A stretch of DNA of 5,093 nt, taken from the NCBI GenBank assembly GCA_035272265.1, contig DATEQV010000446.1:1-5093 (forward strand), written 5' to 3'. The notes under the pieces were generated by a model that saw nothing but the letters and a program-made list of their open reading frames with translations, was not told where the DNA came from and made no database searches. Shown here piece after piece: positions 1 through 5,093 of this stretch. Made by a program: the position numbers and the translations under genes. The stretch's first letter is position 1, and each line of letters begins with the position of its first letter. The stretch comes from Acidisphaera sp035272265 (GTDB lineage Bacteria > Pseudomonadota > Alphaproteobacteria > Acetobacterales > Acetobacteraceae).

Positions 1-126
1 GCCGTGCTGCGCCACATGGCGCTGAACGTCATGCAGAAGGACATCACAAAAGGGTCTCTGCGTACAAAGCTCATGCGCGCCGGATGGGATGATCACTATC
101 TCGCTCGGCTCCTCGCTCTGTTCTGA
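1..126 (+). CDS. ISAs1-like transposase, C-terminal fragment (5' end beyond window)
   Basis: Frame 1 is open from the first base and ends in TGA at 124-126, giving 41 residues. The peptide contains ALNVMQKD, then SLRTKLMRAGWDDHYL and ends LLALF. This resembles the extreme C-terminus of ISAs1-family DDE transposases, where an RxMALN helix is followed by a short basic stretch and a GWDDxYL segment. The catalytic DDE residues would lie upstream, outside the window, so whether the enzyme is intact cannot be judged. The segment is richer in A/T than the genes that follow, which fits a mobile origin. The stop codon lies only 15 bp before the probable IS end. The family call rests on recognition of the C-terminal pattern only; an IS4-superfamily relative is the main alternative. 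Confidence 0.72.
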   Translation, partial: AVLRHMALNVMQKDITKGSLRTKLMRAGWDDHYLARLLALF

Positions 127-141
127 AGTGCGATTGCCCTG
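124..141 (-). repeat. Probable right terminal inverted repeat of the IS
   Basis: The 18 bases read CAGGGCAATCGCACTTCA on the minus strand. They combine a CAGGG terminus with the complement of the transposase TGA stop. The left copy is not in the window, so the inward extent of the repeat is not known. Confidence 0.5.
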
Positions 142-522
142 TTCGAGGAGGGCGCGACGCTTCCCTGCGCCGCGCTGACCGCGTTCAACGCGCTGTTCTG
201 CGGGCGTCCGGTCGGTCCGGGCGACAGCGTGCTGATCCTCGGCACCGGGGGCGTGTCGATCTTTGCGCTACAGTTCGCCCGCGCGGCGGGCGCGCGCGTC
301 ATCGCCACCTCGTCCTCCGACGGCAAGCTGCATCAGGCCAAGGCGCTGGGCGCTGCCGACGGCATCAATTACCGCACGCATCCTGATTGGGAGGACGAGG
401 TCCGCCGGCTTACCGATGGCGTGGGCGTCGACATCGTCGTGGAGGTCGGCGGCGCCGGCACGCTCGCCCGCTCGATCGTCGCTGCCCGGGTCGGCGGGCA
501 GGTGGCGCTGATCGGCGTGCTG

Positions 523-540
523 ACCGGCGGACAAGCCGGT
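523..540. repeat. Perfect 6-bp inverted repeat at the dehydrogenase frameshift
   Basis: ACCGGC at 523-528 pairs with GCCGGT at 535-540 around a 6-base loop. It directly abuts a second, longer inverted repeat, and the reading frame changes in this interval. No T-run follows on either strand, so it is not a typical intrinsic terminator. Confidence 0.6.
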
Positions 541-571
541 GATGCGCCGCAGCCTGATGCTGCGGCGCATC
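541..571. repeat. Perfect 13-bp inverted repeat with 5-base loop
   Basis: GATGCGCCGCAGC at 541-553 is exactly complementary to GCTGCGGCGCATC at 559-571, separated by CTGAT. It encodes the MRRSLMLRRI stretch of the dehydrogenase remnant. It begins at the base after the preceding inverted repeat ends. Neither side has a U-tract. Confidence 0.75.
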
Positions 572-719
572 TACGTCGGCTCACGCGAGATGTTCGAGGC
601 GATGAACCGCCTGATCGCGCAGCATCGCATCACGCCAGTGATCGACCGCGTCTTCGGCTTCGACGAGGCCGCCGAGGCTTGCCGCTACCTCGAAGCCGCC
701 GGCCACGTCGGCAAGGTCG

Positions 720-1226
720 TCATCCGCTTCGACTGACGCTTTGAGACCCCTTGCCGCGCGTCGCCTTTGCTTTGGCCGGCTCCTTGGCGGGCGCCTTGCT
801 CTCCTTCGCCGCTGCCTTGCTTTCCTTCGCTGCAGCCTTGGTTTCCTTCGCGGCGGACTTGGTTTCCTTGATCGGGGTCTCTTTGACCGGCGTCTCGGCC
901 TGCTTGCGCGCCTTCTTCGGGGCCGGCGTCTCGAGCCACTCGCCCTGATCGTTCATCATGGCCGAGGGGAACTCGCCCAGGTTCTCCTGGATTGCCGCTT
1001 CCTCTGCCAGGACGCCGGGTGCCACCTCGTTGATCGGGTGATGCGTTTGCGGGTTCGGCAGCAGGCCCGACCCCGGGTTCTCTTCCATGCCGATCAGCTC
1101 ACGAGCGCGTTCCCAATACTCGAGGTCGCGGCCGTGCGGCCGCCCATCCACCTCCCACAGGTGGTAGGCGCGCTCGCGGATGTGCCGCTCGCGCTCGGGG
1201 GTCAGTTCCAAGGGGTTGTCCGACAT
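720..1226 (-). CDS. DUF2934 protein with lysine/alanine-rich H1-like tail
   Basis: The product has 168 residues. Residues 12-45 (RERHIRERAYHLWEVDGRP, then GRDLEYWERARELI) match the DUF2934 pattern, a short helical domain of unknown function common in alphaproteobacteria. A middle segment has PNPQTH, PGVLAEEAAIQENLGEFP and NDQGEW, which I recognise as recurrent downstream of DUF2934 domains. From about residue 99 the tail is rich in Lys, Ala and Pro, with four seven-residue units of the form KE(T/S)K(S/A)(A/P)A at 120-147, like histone H1 or AlgP tails. There is no signal peptide or membrane segment, so it is probably cytoplasmic. The ATG at 1226 was chosen because AGGAGAG lies 6 bases upstream and the domain begins soon after; the frame is open further upstream, but that part is antisense to the cupin gene. 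DNA binding by the tail is an inference from composition. Confidence 0.85.
   Translation of the reverse strand: MSDNPLELTPERERHIRERAYHLWEVDGRPHGRDLEYWERARELIGMEENPGSGLLPNPQTHHPINEVAPGVLAEEAAIQENLGEFPSAMMNDQGEWLETPAPKKARKQAETPVKETPIKETKSAAKETKAAAKESKAAAKESKAPAKEPAKAKATRGKGSQSVSRSG
786..869 (-). repeat. Four tandem 21-bp units encoding a heptad K-E-T/S-K-x-x-A tail
   Basis: Four consecutive 21-base units encode KETKSAA, KETKAAA, KESKAAA and KESKAPA; a degenerate KEPAKAKA follows. The GCCTTG core on the plus strand recurs at 793, 814 and 835, with a variant GACTTG at 856, exactly 21 bases apart. Differences are mostly at third codon positions, which suggests selection on the peptide after older duplication. 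Confidence 0.8.
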
Positions 1227-1308
1227 AATAGGCTCTCCTGAAGCGGGTTTCGGCTCGACAAACGAATTCGGCGGGTGCGGGATGCGGCCGGCATCACGGG
1301 AGGACGCC
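1227..1308. promoter_or_regulatory. Divergent intergenic region between the DUF2934 and cupin genes
   Basis: These 82 bases separate two divergent start codons and must hold at least the ribosome binding sites of both: AGGAGAG (minus strand, 1233-1239) for the DUF2934 gene and GGGAGGA (1298-1304) for the cupin gene. Promoters for both genes would be expected here or inside the opposite gene. I could not identify a convincing -35/-10 pair or an operator palindrome. Confidence 0.4.
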
Positions 1309-1707
1309 ATGCGACAACGCACGATCGTGCGGCACACCGCCTCGGACCATTTCGAGTCCGGGTTGCGCAGCTTCTTCGAGTATCGCGACCTCGGAATCAA
1401 GGACGTCACGTCGGGGCGGATCGGCGCGCATGTGATCCGCGCCGTCCCCGGCAGTCCGGCACAGCCGAACTGGCACACGCACGCGCTCGACTTCCAGATG
1501 GTCTATGTGCTGCGCGGCTGGGTGGAGTTCGAATACGAGGATGTCGGTGTCGTTCGCCTCGAGCCCGGCTCGTCGGTGTATCAGCCGCCGGGAATCCGTC
1601 ACCGCGAGGTGCGGCACAGCGACGATCTGGAGCTGCTGGAGATCACCTCGCCGGCGGAATTCGCGAGGGAGCAGGTCGCGGCACCCGAACGCGCCGCCGC
1701 CGACTGA
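1309..1707 (+). CDS. Small single-domain cupin protein
   Basis: The product has 132 residues and a single cupin barrel. Motif 1 is NWHTHALDFQMVYVLRG (54-70), with His56 and His58 in metal-ligand positions; the usual glutamate is Gln63. Motif 2 is GSSVYQPPGIRH (87-98), with His98 as the final ligand. The C-terminus runs EITSPAEFA, common in stand-alone cupins. The ATG at 1309 has GGGAGGA ending 4 bases upstream; reading further upstream in frame gives non-cupin sequence overlapping the divergent gene. There is no signal peptide, so it is likely cytoplasmic. Stand-alone cupins of this size include metal-dependent dioxygenases, isomerases and sugar- or signal-sensing proteins, and the sequence does not decide among them. 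The last 65 bases are antisense to the 3' end of the glycosyltransferase gene. Confidence 0.88.
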   Translation: MRQRTIVRHTASDHFESGLRSFFEYRDLGIKDVTSGRIGAHVIRAVPGSPAQPNWHTHALDFQMVYVLRGWVEFEYEDVGVVRLEPGSSVYQPPGIRHREVRHSDDLELLEITSPAEFAREQVAAPERAAAD

Positions 1708-2578
1708 GCACGAAGAGGGCGGCGAGCAGCGCCGCGCGCCGCGCCGACGGCTTCGCGGCAACCGACGACGCGAGGTCATGCAGCCCGCTGGCATCGCCGC
1801 GCGCGAGCCTGGCGCGGCCGATGATCCACGCTGCTTCCGCTACCATTCGCTTGCGGGCGTGCGGCAGATTTTTGCCGAGCCGTGCTGCGAGTTCTGTCTG
1901 CTGAAAGATCGCGTCGACGTAGCCGGCATGCGCCGACGACTCGTGGGCGGCACGGAGGTAGGCGTCGTCGTCCCGCTGCCGCACGAACAGCACCGGCGGG
2001 CCGGGGACCGAGGCGAACGGTCCCTGCAGCGCCAGCCTGATCCAGTGCTCGTAGTCCTCGCCGAATCGCAGGTCGGTGCGGAACGGGCCGGCGCGATTGA
2101 GCGCATCGCGGCGGATCAGCAGGTGTCCGCCGTTGGCGAAGTGGTTGCGGTCGAGCATCGCGCGCAGCGCGTCACGGCCGAGGCGCGGCCGTTTGATCCG
2201 AACCGTTCGCTGGTCCAATGCGCGGACGAAGGCGAACGCTCCGTAGGCCAGCCCGGCGTCGCCGCGCAGTCCCGCGCGGAGCCGATCGAGCGCGTCGGGG
2301 GCGGGGCGGTCGTCGGCATCCAGAAACAGCACCGCATCGACCGGCGGCAACGCGGCCACGCCGGCATTGCGTGCGGCCGAGACGCCCGCGTTGGGCTGCC
2401 GGACGGTCGTGATGCGCGGGTCGGCGAGCGGGGCGAGCAGCGAGGGCGTGGCGTCGGTCGAGCCGTCATCGACCACGACGACATGCCAGTCGGGCACGGT
2501 CTGCGACCGCACCGAGAAGATGGCGTCGAGGATGAACGAAGCGGCGTTGTGGGCCGGTATGACGACACCGGCCCGCAT
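1643..2578 (-). CDS. Family 2 glycosyltransferase (GT-A fold)
   Basis: The product has 311 residues. It transfers a sugar from a nucleotide-sugar donor to an unknown acceptor, probably a surface glycan, at the cytoplasmic side of the membrane. The GT-A domain starts at once with VVIPAHNAASF (5-15), then VVVVDDGSTDATP (33-45), PNAGVSAARNAG (62-73) and the metal-binding LFLDADD (84-90). A probable catalytic ED motif is FGEDYEHWIRLA (172-183). No clear transmembrane helix is seen; the C-terminal 20 residues are mostly Arg and Pro. The ATG at 2578 is 8 bases after the grxD stop with no strong Shine-Dalgarno sequence, so translational coupling to grxD is likely. The 3' end runs 65 bp into the opposite strand of the cupin gene, so the basic tail may be a read-on extension. 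The substrate cannot be told from the sequence. Confidence 0.9.
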   Translation of the reverse strand: MRAGVVIPAHNAASFILDAIFSVRSQTVPDWHVVVVDDGSTDATPSLLAPLADPRITTVRQPNAGVSAARNAGVAALPPVDAVLFLDADDRPAPDALDRLRAGLRGDAGLAYGAFAFVRALDQRTVRIKRPRLGRDALRAMLDRNHFANGGHLLIRRDALNRAGPFRTDLRFGEDYEHWIRLALQGPFASVPGPPVLFVRQRDDDAYLRAAHESSAHAGYVDAIFQQTELAARLGKNLPHARKRMVAEAAWIIGRARLARGDASGLHDLASSVAAKPSARRAALLAALFVLSRRRRVRVPRPAPSRIPPAR

Positions 2579-2586
2579 GCGACGGA

Positions 2587-2922
2587 TCAGTCGGCCGCGG
2601 CGGCGAGGCCCTTGTCCTTCAGCATCGTCTCCAGTTCGCCGCTCTGGAACATCTCGGTGACGATGTCGCAGCCCCCAACGAACTCGCCCTTCACGTAGAG
2701 CTGCGGGATGGTCGGCCAGTTGGAGAAGTGCTTGACGCCCTCACGCAGCTCCATGTCCTCGAGCACGTTGGCCGACTGGAACGGCACCCCGACATGCGTG
2801 AGGATCTGCACCACGCGCGCCGAGAAGCCGCACTGCGGGAACACCGGCGTGCCCTTCATGTAGAGCATCACCGGGTTGTCGGTGATCTCGCGCTGGATGC
2901 GGTCGTGGACGGGATCAGCCAT
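2587..2922 (-). CDS. grxD: Monothiol CGFS glutaredoxin, Grx4 type
   Basis: The product has 111 residues, normal for bacterial Grx4. The active site CGFS is at 31-34 within MKGTPVFPQCGFSARVV. The glutathione-binding residues of the family are present: Lys23, the WPTIPQLYVKG segment (69-79, cis-Pro73) and GGCD (83-86). Proteins of this class bind a [2Fe-2S] cluster with glutathione across a homodimer, or across a heterodimer with a BolA protein, and pass it on to apo-proteins in the cytoplasm. The bolA-like gene directly upstream supports this role. An AGGAG lies 11 bases before the ATG and an identical one 30 bases further up, created by a tandem duplication. The glycosyltransferase gene starts 8 bases after its stop. 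Cys85 in GGCD is a second cysteine, also found in some alphaproteobacterial homologues. Confidence 0.96.
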   Translation of the reverse strand: MADPVHDRIQREITDNPVMLYMKGTPVFPQCGFSARVVQILTHVGVPFQSANVLEDMELREGVKHFSNWPTIPQLYVKGEFVGGCDIVTEMFQSGELETMLKDKGLAAAAD

Positions 2923-2982
2923 ATCGCTTGTTTCTCCTAGTCGGGTGCCGAGATCGCTTGTTTCTCCTAGTCGGGTGCCGAG
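2923..2982. repeat. Perfect tandem duplication, 2 x 30 bp, between bolA and grxD
   Basis: Positions 2923-2952 and 2953-2982 are identical over all 30 bases, and the bases flanking the two copies differ, so the unit is exactly 30 bp. On the coding (minus) strand each copy carries codons for S-A-P-D, a TAG stop, an overlapping TAGGAG ribosome binding site and the spacer before the grxD start. Without the duplication the bolA stop would be 14 bases from the grxD ATG; now it is 44. Confidence 0.97.
2934..2938 (-). promoter_or_regulatory. grxD-proximal Shine-Dalgarno site (AGGAG)
   Basis: AGGAG on the minus strand ends 11 bases before the grxD ATG. The site lies in the grxD-proximal copy of the 30-bp repeat; the same AGGAG at 2964-2968 in the other copy overlaps the bolA TAG stop and is 41 bases from the ATG, too far to serve it directly. 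Confidence 0.75.
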
Positions 2983-3194
2983 GTCTGCAACGCCAATGCA
3001 TGCAATTCGCCACCCATGCGGCCGCTCAGCGCCGCGTAGATCATCTGGTGCTGGCGCACCCGCGGCAGGCCGCGGAATTTCTCGCTGACGACGGTCGCCG
3101 CGTAGTGGTCGCCGTCACCGGCGAGGTCCTCGACGGTCACCTTGGCGTCCGGCAACGCGGCCTTGATCAGGGCTTCGATCTCGTTGGCCGACAT
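2967..3194 (-). CDS. BolA/IbaG-like iron-sulfur partner protein
   Basis: From ATG 3194 the product has 75 residues, typical of short alphaproteobacterial BolA-like proteins. It contains EIEALIKAALPDAKVTVEDL, then GDGDHYAATVVSEKF (26-40), the helix-turn segment RVRQHQMIYAAL (45-56) and MGGELHALALQT (60-71). His65 matches the invariant BolA histidine that helps bind a [2Fe-2S] cluster with a CGFS glutaredoxin; His30 lies in the loop that often supplies the other ligand. BolA-like proteins act with such glutaredoxins in cluster transfer or iron sensing, and grxD is the next gene. The ATG is 8 bases after the purL stop. A GTG at 3200 (starting M-A-M-S) or a GTG at 3218 overlapping purL are possible alternatives; no strong ribosome binding site decides. 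The stop and last codons lie in the 30-bp duplication. Confidence 0.92.
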   Translation of the reverse strand: MSANEIEALIKAALPDAKVTVEDLAGDGDHYAATVVSEKFRGLPRVRQHQMIYAALSGRMGGELHALALQTSAPD

Positions 3195-3202
3195 CGCCAC
3201 GG

Positions 3203-5093
3203 TCAGGACCCCATCCACTCAGGGAAAAATCGTTCGTGCGCGCTACGTAGCTGCTGCAATGATATTGTGCCCCGGTCGGGGAGTGTCAAATCGCGTCCGC
3301 CGCTGGTGGCGACGCGAAACACCGGGATGCCGGCCTGCTCGGCCGCGCGTATCACGGCCAAGGCGTCGGGGACCGCGACGATGTAGCGGCCCTGATCCTC
3401 GCCGAACCAGAAGGCATGGCCGGGGATGTCGAGCGGACCGGACGCGACGCGCAGCCCGGTGTTGCCGGCCAGGGCCATCTCCGCCAGGGCGACGAGCAGG
3501 CCGCCGTCGGAGATGTCGTGGCAGGCCCGCGCGGTGCCGGACAGGATCAGGTCGCGCACGAAGTCCCCGTTGCGCCGCTCGGCGTCGAGGTCGACGGGGG
3601 GCGGCGCGCCGTCCTCGCGGCCGGCGACCTCGCGAAGCCACAGCGACTGGCCGAGCCAGCCCTTGGTCTGCCCGATGACGAGCAGGTCGAGCCATGCCGG
3701 CAGGGCGATTCCGACCGCCTTGGCCGCATCGTCCAGCACGCCCAGGCCGCCGATCGCCGGCGTCGGCTGGACGGCGCGGCCGTCGGTTTCATTGTAGAGG
3801 CTGACATTGCCGCTCGCGACGGGGAAGTCGAGTGCGCGGCAGGCCATCGACATGCCGCGGATGGCGGCGGCGAACTGGCCCATGATCTCCGGCCGCTCGG
3901 GGTTGCCGAAGTTCATATTGTCGGTGACGGCAAGCGGCCGGGCGCCGACGGCGGTCAGGTTGCGCCACGCCTCGGCGACGGCCTGCATCCCGCCGGTCTC
4001 CGGATCGGCCGCGCAGTAGCGGGGCGTGCAGTCCGTGGTCATCGCGAGCGCGAGCTTGCGGCCCTCGATCCGCACCACGGCCGCGTCGGCAGCACCGGGC
4101 CGCTTGACCGTCTGGCCGCCGATCGTCGAGTCGTACTGCTCCCAGATCCAGGCGCGGCTGCACAAATCCGGGCAGCCGATCAGCCGGAGCAGGCCGTTCG
4201 TCAGCCCCAGCCGGTCCTCGACCTTCGCCGCGTCGATGATCGTCAGCCGCTGCGTCTCCGAGGTCGGGCGTTCATAGACCGGCGACTGGTCGGCGAGCGG
4301 GGCCAGCGGAATGTCCGCCTCCTCGCGGCCCCGGTGGCGCACGACGATCCGGCCGGTGTCCGTCAGATGGCCGATGACGGCGAAGTCCAGCTCCCATTTT
4401 TCGAAGATGGCGCGGGCCTGCTCCTCGCGGTCGGGGCGCAGGACCATCAGCATGCGTTCCTGGCTCTCCGACAGCATCATCTCGTAGGCGGTCATCCCAG
4501 CCTCGCGCTGCGGGACGGCGTCGAGGTCGAGCTCGATCCCGACGCCGCCCTTGCCGGCCATCTCGACCGACGAGCTGGTCAGGCCGGCCGCCCCCATGTC
4601 CTGGATCGCGACGATGGCGTCCGTCTCCATCAGCTCCAGGCAGGCCTCGATCAGCAGCTTCTCGGTGAACGGGTCGCCGACCTGGACCGTCGGGCGCTTC
4701 TCCTGGGCATCCGAGCCGAACTCGGCGCTGGCCATGGTGGCGCCGTGGATGCCGTCGCGGCCGGTCTTCGAGCCGACATAGACGACCGGGTTGCCCACGC
4801 CCGCCGCGGCGGAGAGGAAGATGCGGTCGGCCGGCGCGATGCCGACGGTCATGGCGTTGACCAGCGGGTTGCCGTTGTAGCTGCGGTGGAAGTTCACCTC
4901 GCCTCCGACCGTGGGCACGCCGACGCAGTTGCCGTAGCCGCCGATGCCGCGCACGACGCCGTCGACGATGCGCCTTGTCGCGGGATGCGAGGGGTCGCCG
5001 AAGCGCAGGGCGTTGAGGTTGGCGATCGGCCGCGCGCCCATGGTGAAGATGTCGCGCAGGATGCCGCCCACGCCCGTGGCCGCGCCCTGAAAA
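3203..5093 (-). CDS. purL: Phosphoribosylformylglycinamidine synthase II, PurL (5' end beyond window)
   Basis: The visible 629 residues are the bulk of a small-type PurL (usually about 730-740), lacking roughly the first 105-110. The enzyme makes FGAM from FGAR, ATP and ammonia, the fourth step of purine synthesis, in a cytoplasmic complex with PurQ and PurS. The fragment opens FQGAATGVGGILRD and continues FTMGARPIANLNALRFG, GGEVNFHRSYNGNPLVNA (around 4850-4905), QDMGAAGLTSS (around 4575-4610) and MMLSESQERM. The second half repeats the AIRS/PurM-like fold, with VTDNMNFGNPERPEIMGQF, PVASGNVSLYNE and ACHDISDGGLLVALAEM (around 3470-3530). It ends FFPEWMGS. No frame break is seen. It heads the minus-strand train purL-bolA-grxD-glycosyltransferase; its promoter and probable upstream partners purQ/purS are outside the window. 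Confidence 0.98.
   Translation of the reverse strand, partial: FQGAATGVGGILRDIFTMGARPIANLNALRFGDPSHPATRRIVDGVVRGIGGYGNCVGVPTVGGEVNFHRSYNGNPLVNAMTVGIAPADRIFLSAAAGVGNPVVYVGSKTGRDGIHGATMASAEFGSDAQEKRPTVQVGDPFTEKLLIEACLELMETDAIVAIQDMGAAGLTSSSVEMAGKGGVGIELDLDAVPQREAGMTAYEMMLSESQERMLMVLRPDREEQARAIFEKWELDFAVIGHLTDTGRIVVRHRGREEADIPLAPLADQSPVYERPTSETQRLTIIDAAKVEDRLGLTNGLLRLIGCPDLCSRAWIWEQYDSTIGGQTVKRPGAADAAVVRIEGRKLALAMTTDCTPRYCAADPETGGMQAVAEAWRNLTAVGARPLAVTDNMNFGNPERPEIMGQFAAAIRGMSMACRALDFPVASGNVSLYNETDGRAVQPTPAIGGLGVLDDAAKAVGIALPAWLDLLVIGQTKGWLGQSLWLREVAGREDGAPPPVDLDAERRNGDFVRDLILSGTARACHDISDGGLLVALAEMALAGNTGLRVASGPLDIPGHAFWFGEDQGRYIVAVPDALAVIRAAEQAGIPVFRVATSGGRDLTLPDRGTISLQQLRSAHERFFPEWMGS

Larger units (their letters stand above)
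1..141 (+). mobile_element. Right end of an ISAs1-like insertion sequence
   Basis: After the transposase stop, the sequence ends in GTGCGATTGCCCTG at 128-141. Read inward on the other strand this begins CAGGGCAATCGCAC, and ISAs1-family terminal repeats typically start with CAGGG. From base 142 the DNA reads as alcohol dehydrogenase coding sequence (F-E-E-G-A-T-L-P), so the boundary is sharp. The left end and the matching repeat are outside the window. The family usually duplicates 8-10 bp of target; here that would be roughly 142-151 and should recur just outside the left end. Confidence 0.6.
142..736 (+). pseudogene. Zinc-type medium-chain alcohol dehydrogenase remnant (5' lost at the IS, internal frameshift)
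   Basis: From base 142, frame 1 reads FEEGATLPCAALTAFNAL, followed by the Rossmann motif LILGTGGVSIFALQFA and the segments AGARVIATSSSD, ALGAADGINYR, GVGVDIVVEVGG and GGQVALIGVLTGG. These are typical of the NAD(P)-binding half of zinc-type MDR alcohol dehydrogenases. At about 525-545 the match moves to frame 2, which reads MRRSLMLRRIYVGSREMFEAMNR and then PVIDRVFGFDEAAEA to a TGA at 734-736. Several residues usually found between the GG turn and MRRS appear to be missing, so a short deletion is likely. About 198 codons remain of a usual 330-345; the catalytic and zinc-binding N-terminal part is absent, cut at the IS end. A GTG at 229 opens a shorter frame but would leave a non-functional piece. 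The 3' end overlaps the stop of the convergent DUF2934 gene by 17 bp. Confidence 0.85.

Noticed and set aside
541..571. The 13-bp stem as an intrinsic terminator
   Set aside because: No T-run follows the stem on either strand, and it lies inside former coding sequence rather than after a stop codon.
229..744. A 171-residue frame starting at GTG 229 as an intact short gene
   Set aside because: It starts in the middle of a dehydrogenase Rossmann fold, and after about position 540 its peptide becomes Arg-rich nonsense while the family match continues in another frame.
1128..1143. GCGGCCG-TG-CGGCCGC palindrome
   Set aside because: It has a two-base loop and encodes conserved DUF2934 residues (GRPHGR); GC-rich codons make such a palindrome likely by chance.
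1227..1478. Upstream extension of the DUF2934 frame to a start at 1478
   Set aside because: The extra 84 residues are antisense to the cupin gene and resemble no domain, while the ATG at 1226 has a good Shine-Dalgarno sequence and the DUF2934 domain begins soon after it.
1505..2698. A 397-codon open frame on the plus strand across the glycosyltransferase and grxD region
   Set aside because: It is antisense to two well-supported genes, its peptide is low-complexity Arg/Gly/Val-rich with no recognisable motif, and long antisense frames are common in GC-rich DNA.
3142..3678. A 178-codon plus-strand open frame opposite purL and bolA
   Set aside because: It is an Arg/Gly/Pro-rich antisense shadow of conserved PurL coding sequence with no motif of its own.

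Overview
The window comes from a GC-rich bacterial chromosome, most likely an alphaproteobacterium of the Rhodospirillales/Acetobacterales type. The clues are the minus-strand order purL - bolA-like - grxD, the CGFS glutaredoxin ending in a GGCDIV-type segment, and a DUF2934 protein of the kind common in alphaproteobacteria. The lineage is an inference from remembered protein family patterns, not from a search.

Layout. Positions 1-141 are the right end of an insertion sequence that looks like the ISAs1 family: the last 41 codons of a transposase and a probable terminal inverted repeat overlapping its stop codon. The element abuts the remnant of a zinc-type medium-chain alcohol dehydrogenase gene (142-736). 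This remnant has lost its catalytic N-terminal half and also carries an internal frameshift at two back-to-back perfect inverted repeats. Next is a minus-strand gene for a DUF2934 protein with a lysine/alanine-rich, histone H1-like tail (720-1226). It is divergent from a small single-domain cupin gene (1309-1707) across an 82-bp gap. The cupin gene runs tail to tail into a minus-strand family 2 glycosyltransferase gene, with a 65-bp overlap of coding sequence.

The right half (1643-5093) is one tightly spaced minus-strand gene train, read from right to left: purL (5' end beyond the window), a BolA/IbaG-like gene, grxD and the glycosyltransferase. PurL makes FGAM in purine synthesis. BolA-like proteins and monothiol CGFS glutaredoxins are known partners that share a [2Fe-2S] cluster and act in iron-sulfur trafficking and iron regulation. 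The glycosyltransferase looks like an accessory gene attached to this conserved cluster.

The most unusual feature is a perfect 30-bp tandem duplication between bolA and grxD. It copies the bolA stop codon, its last codons and the grxD ribosome binding site, so grxD is preceded by two identical Shine-Dalgarno modules. I see no CRISPR array, RNA gene, convincing intrinsic terminator or clear new multi-gene system. The left third is a decayed accessory region and the right two thirds is conserved housekeeping sequence.
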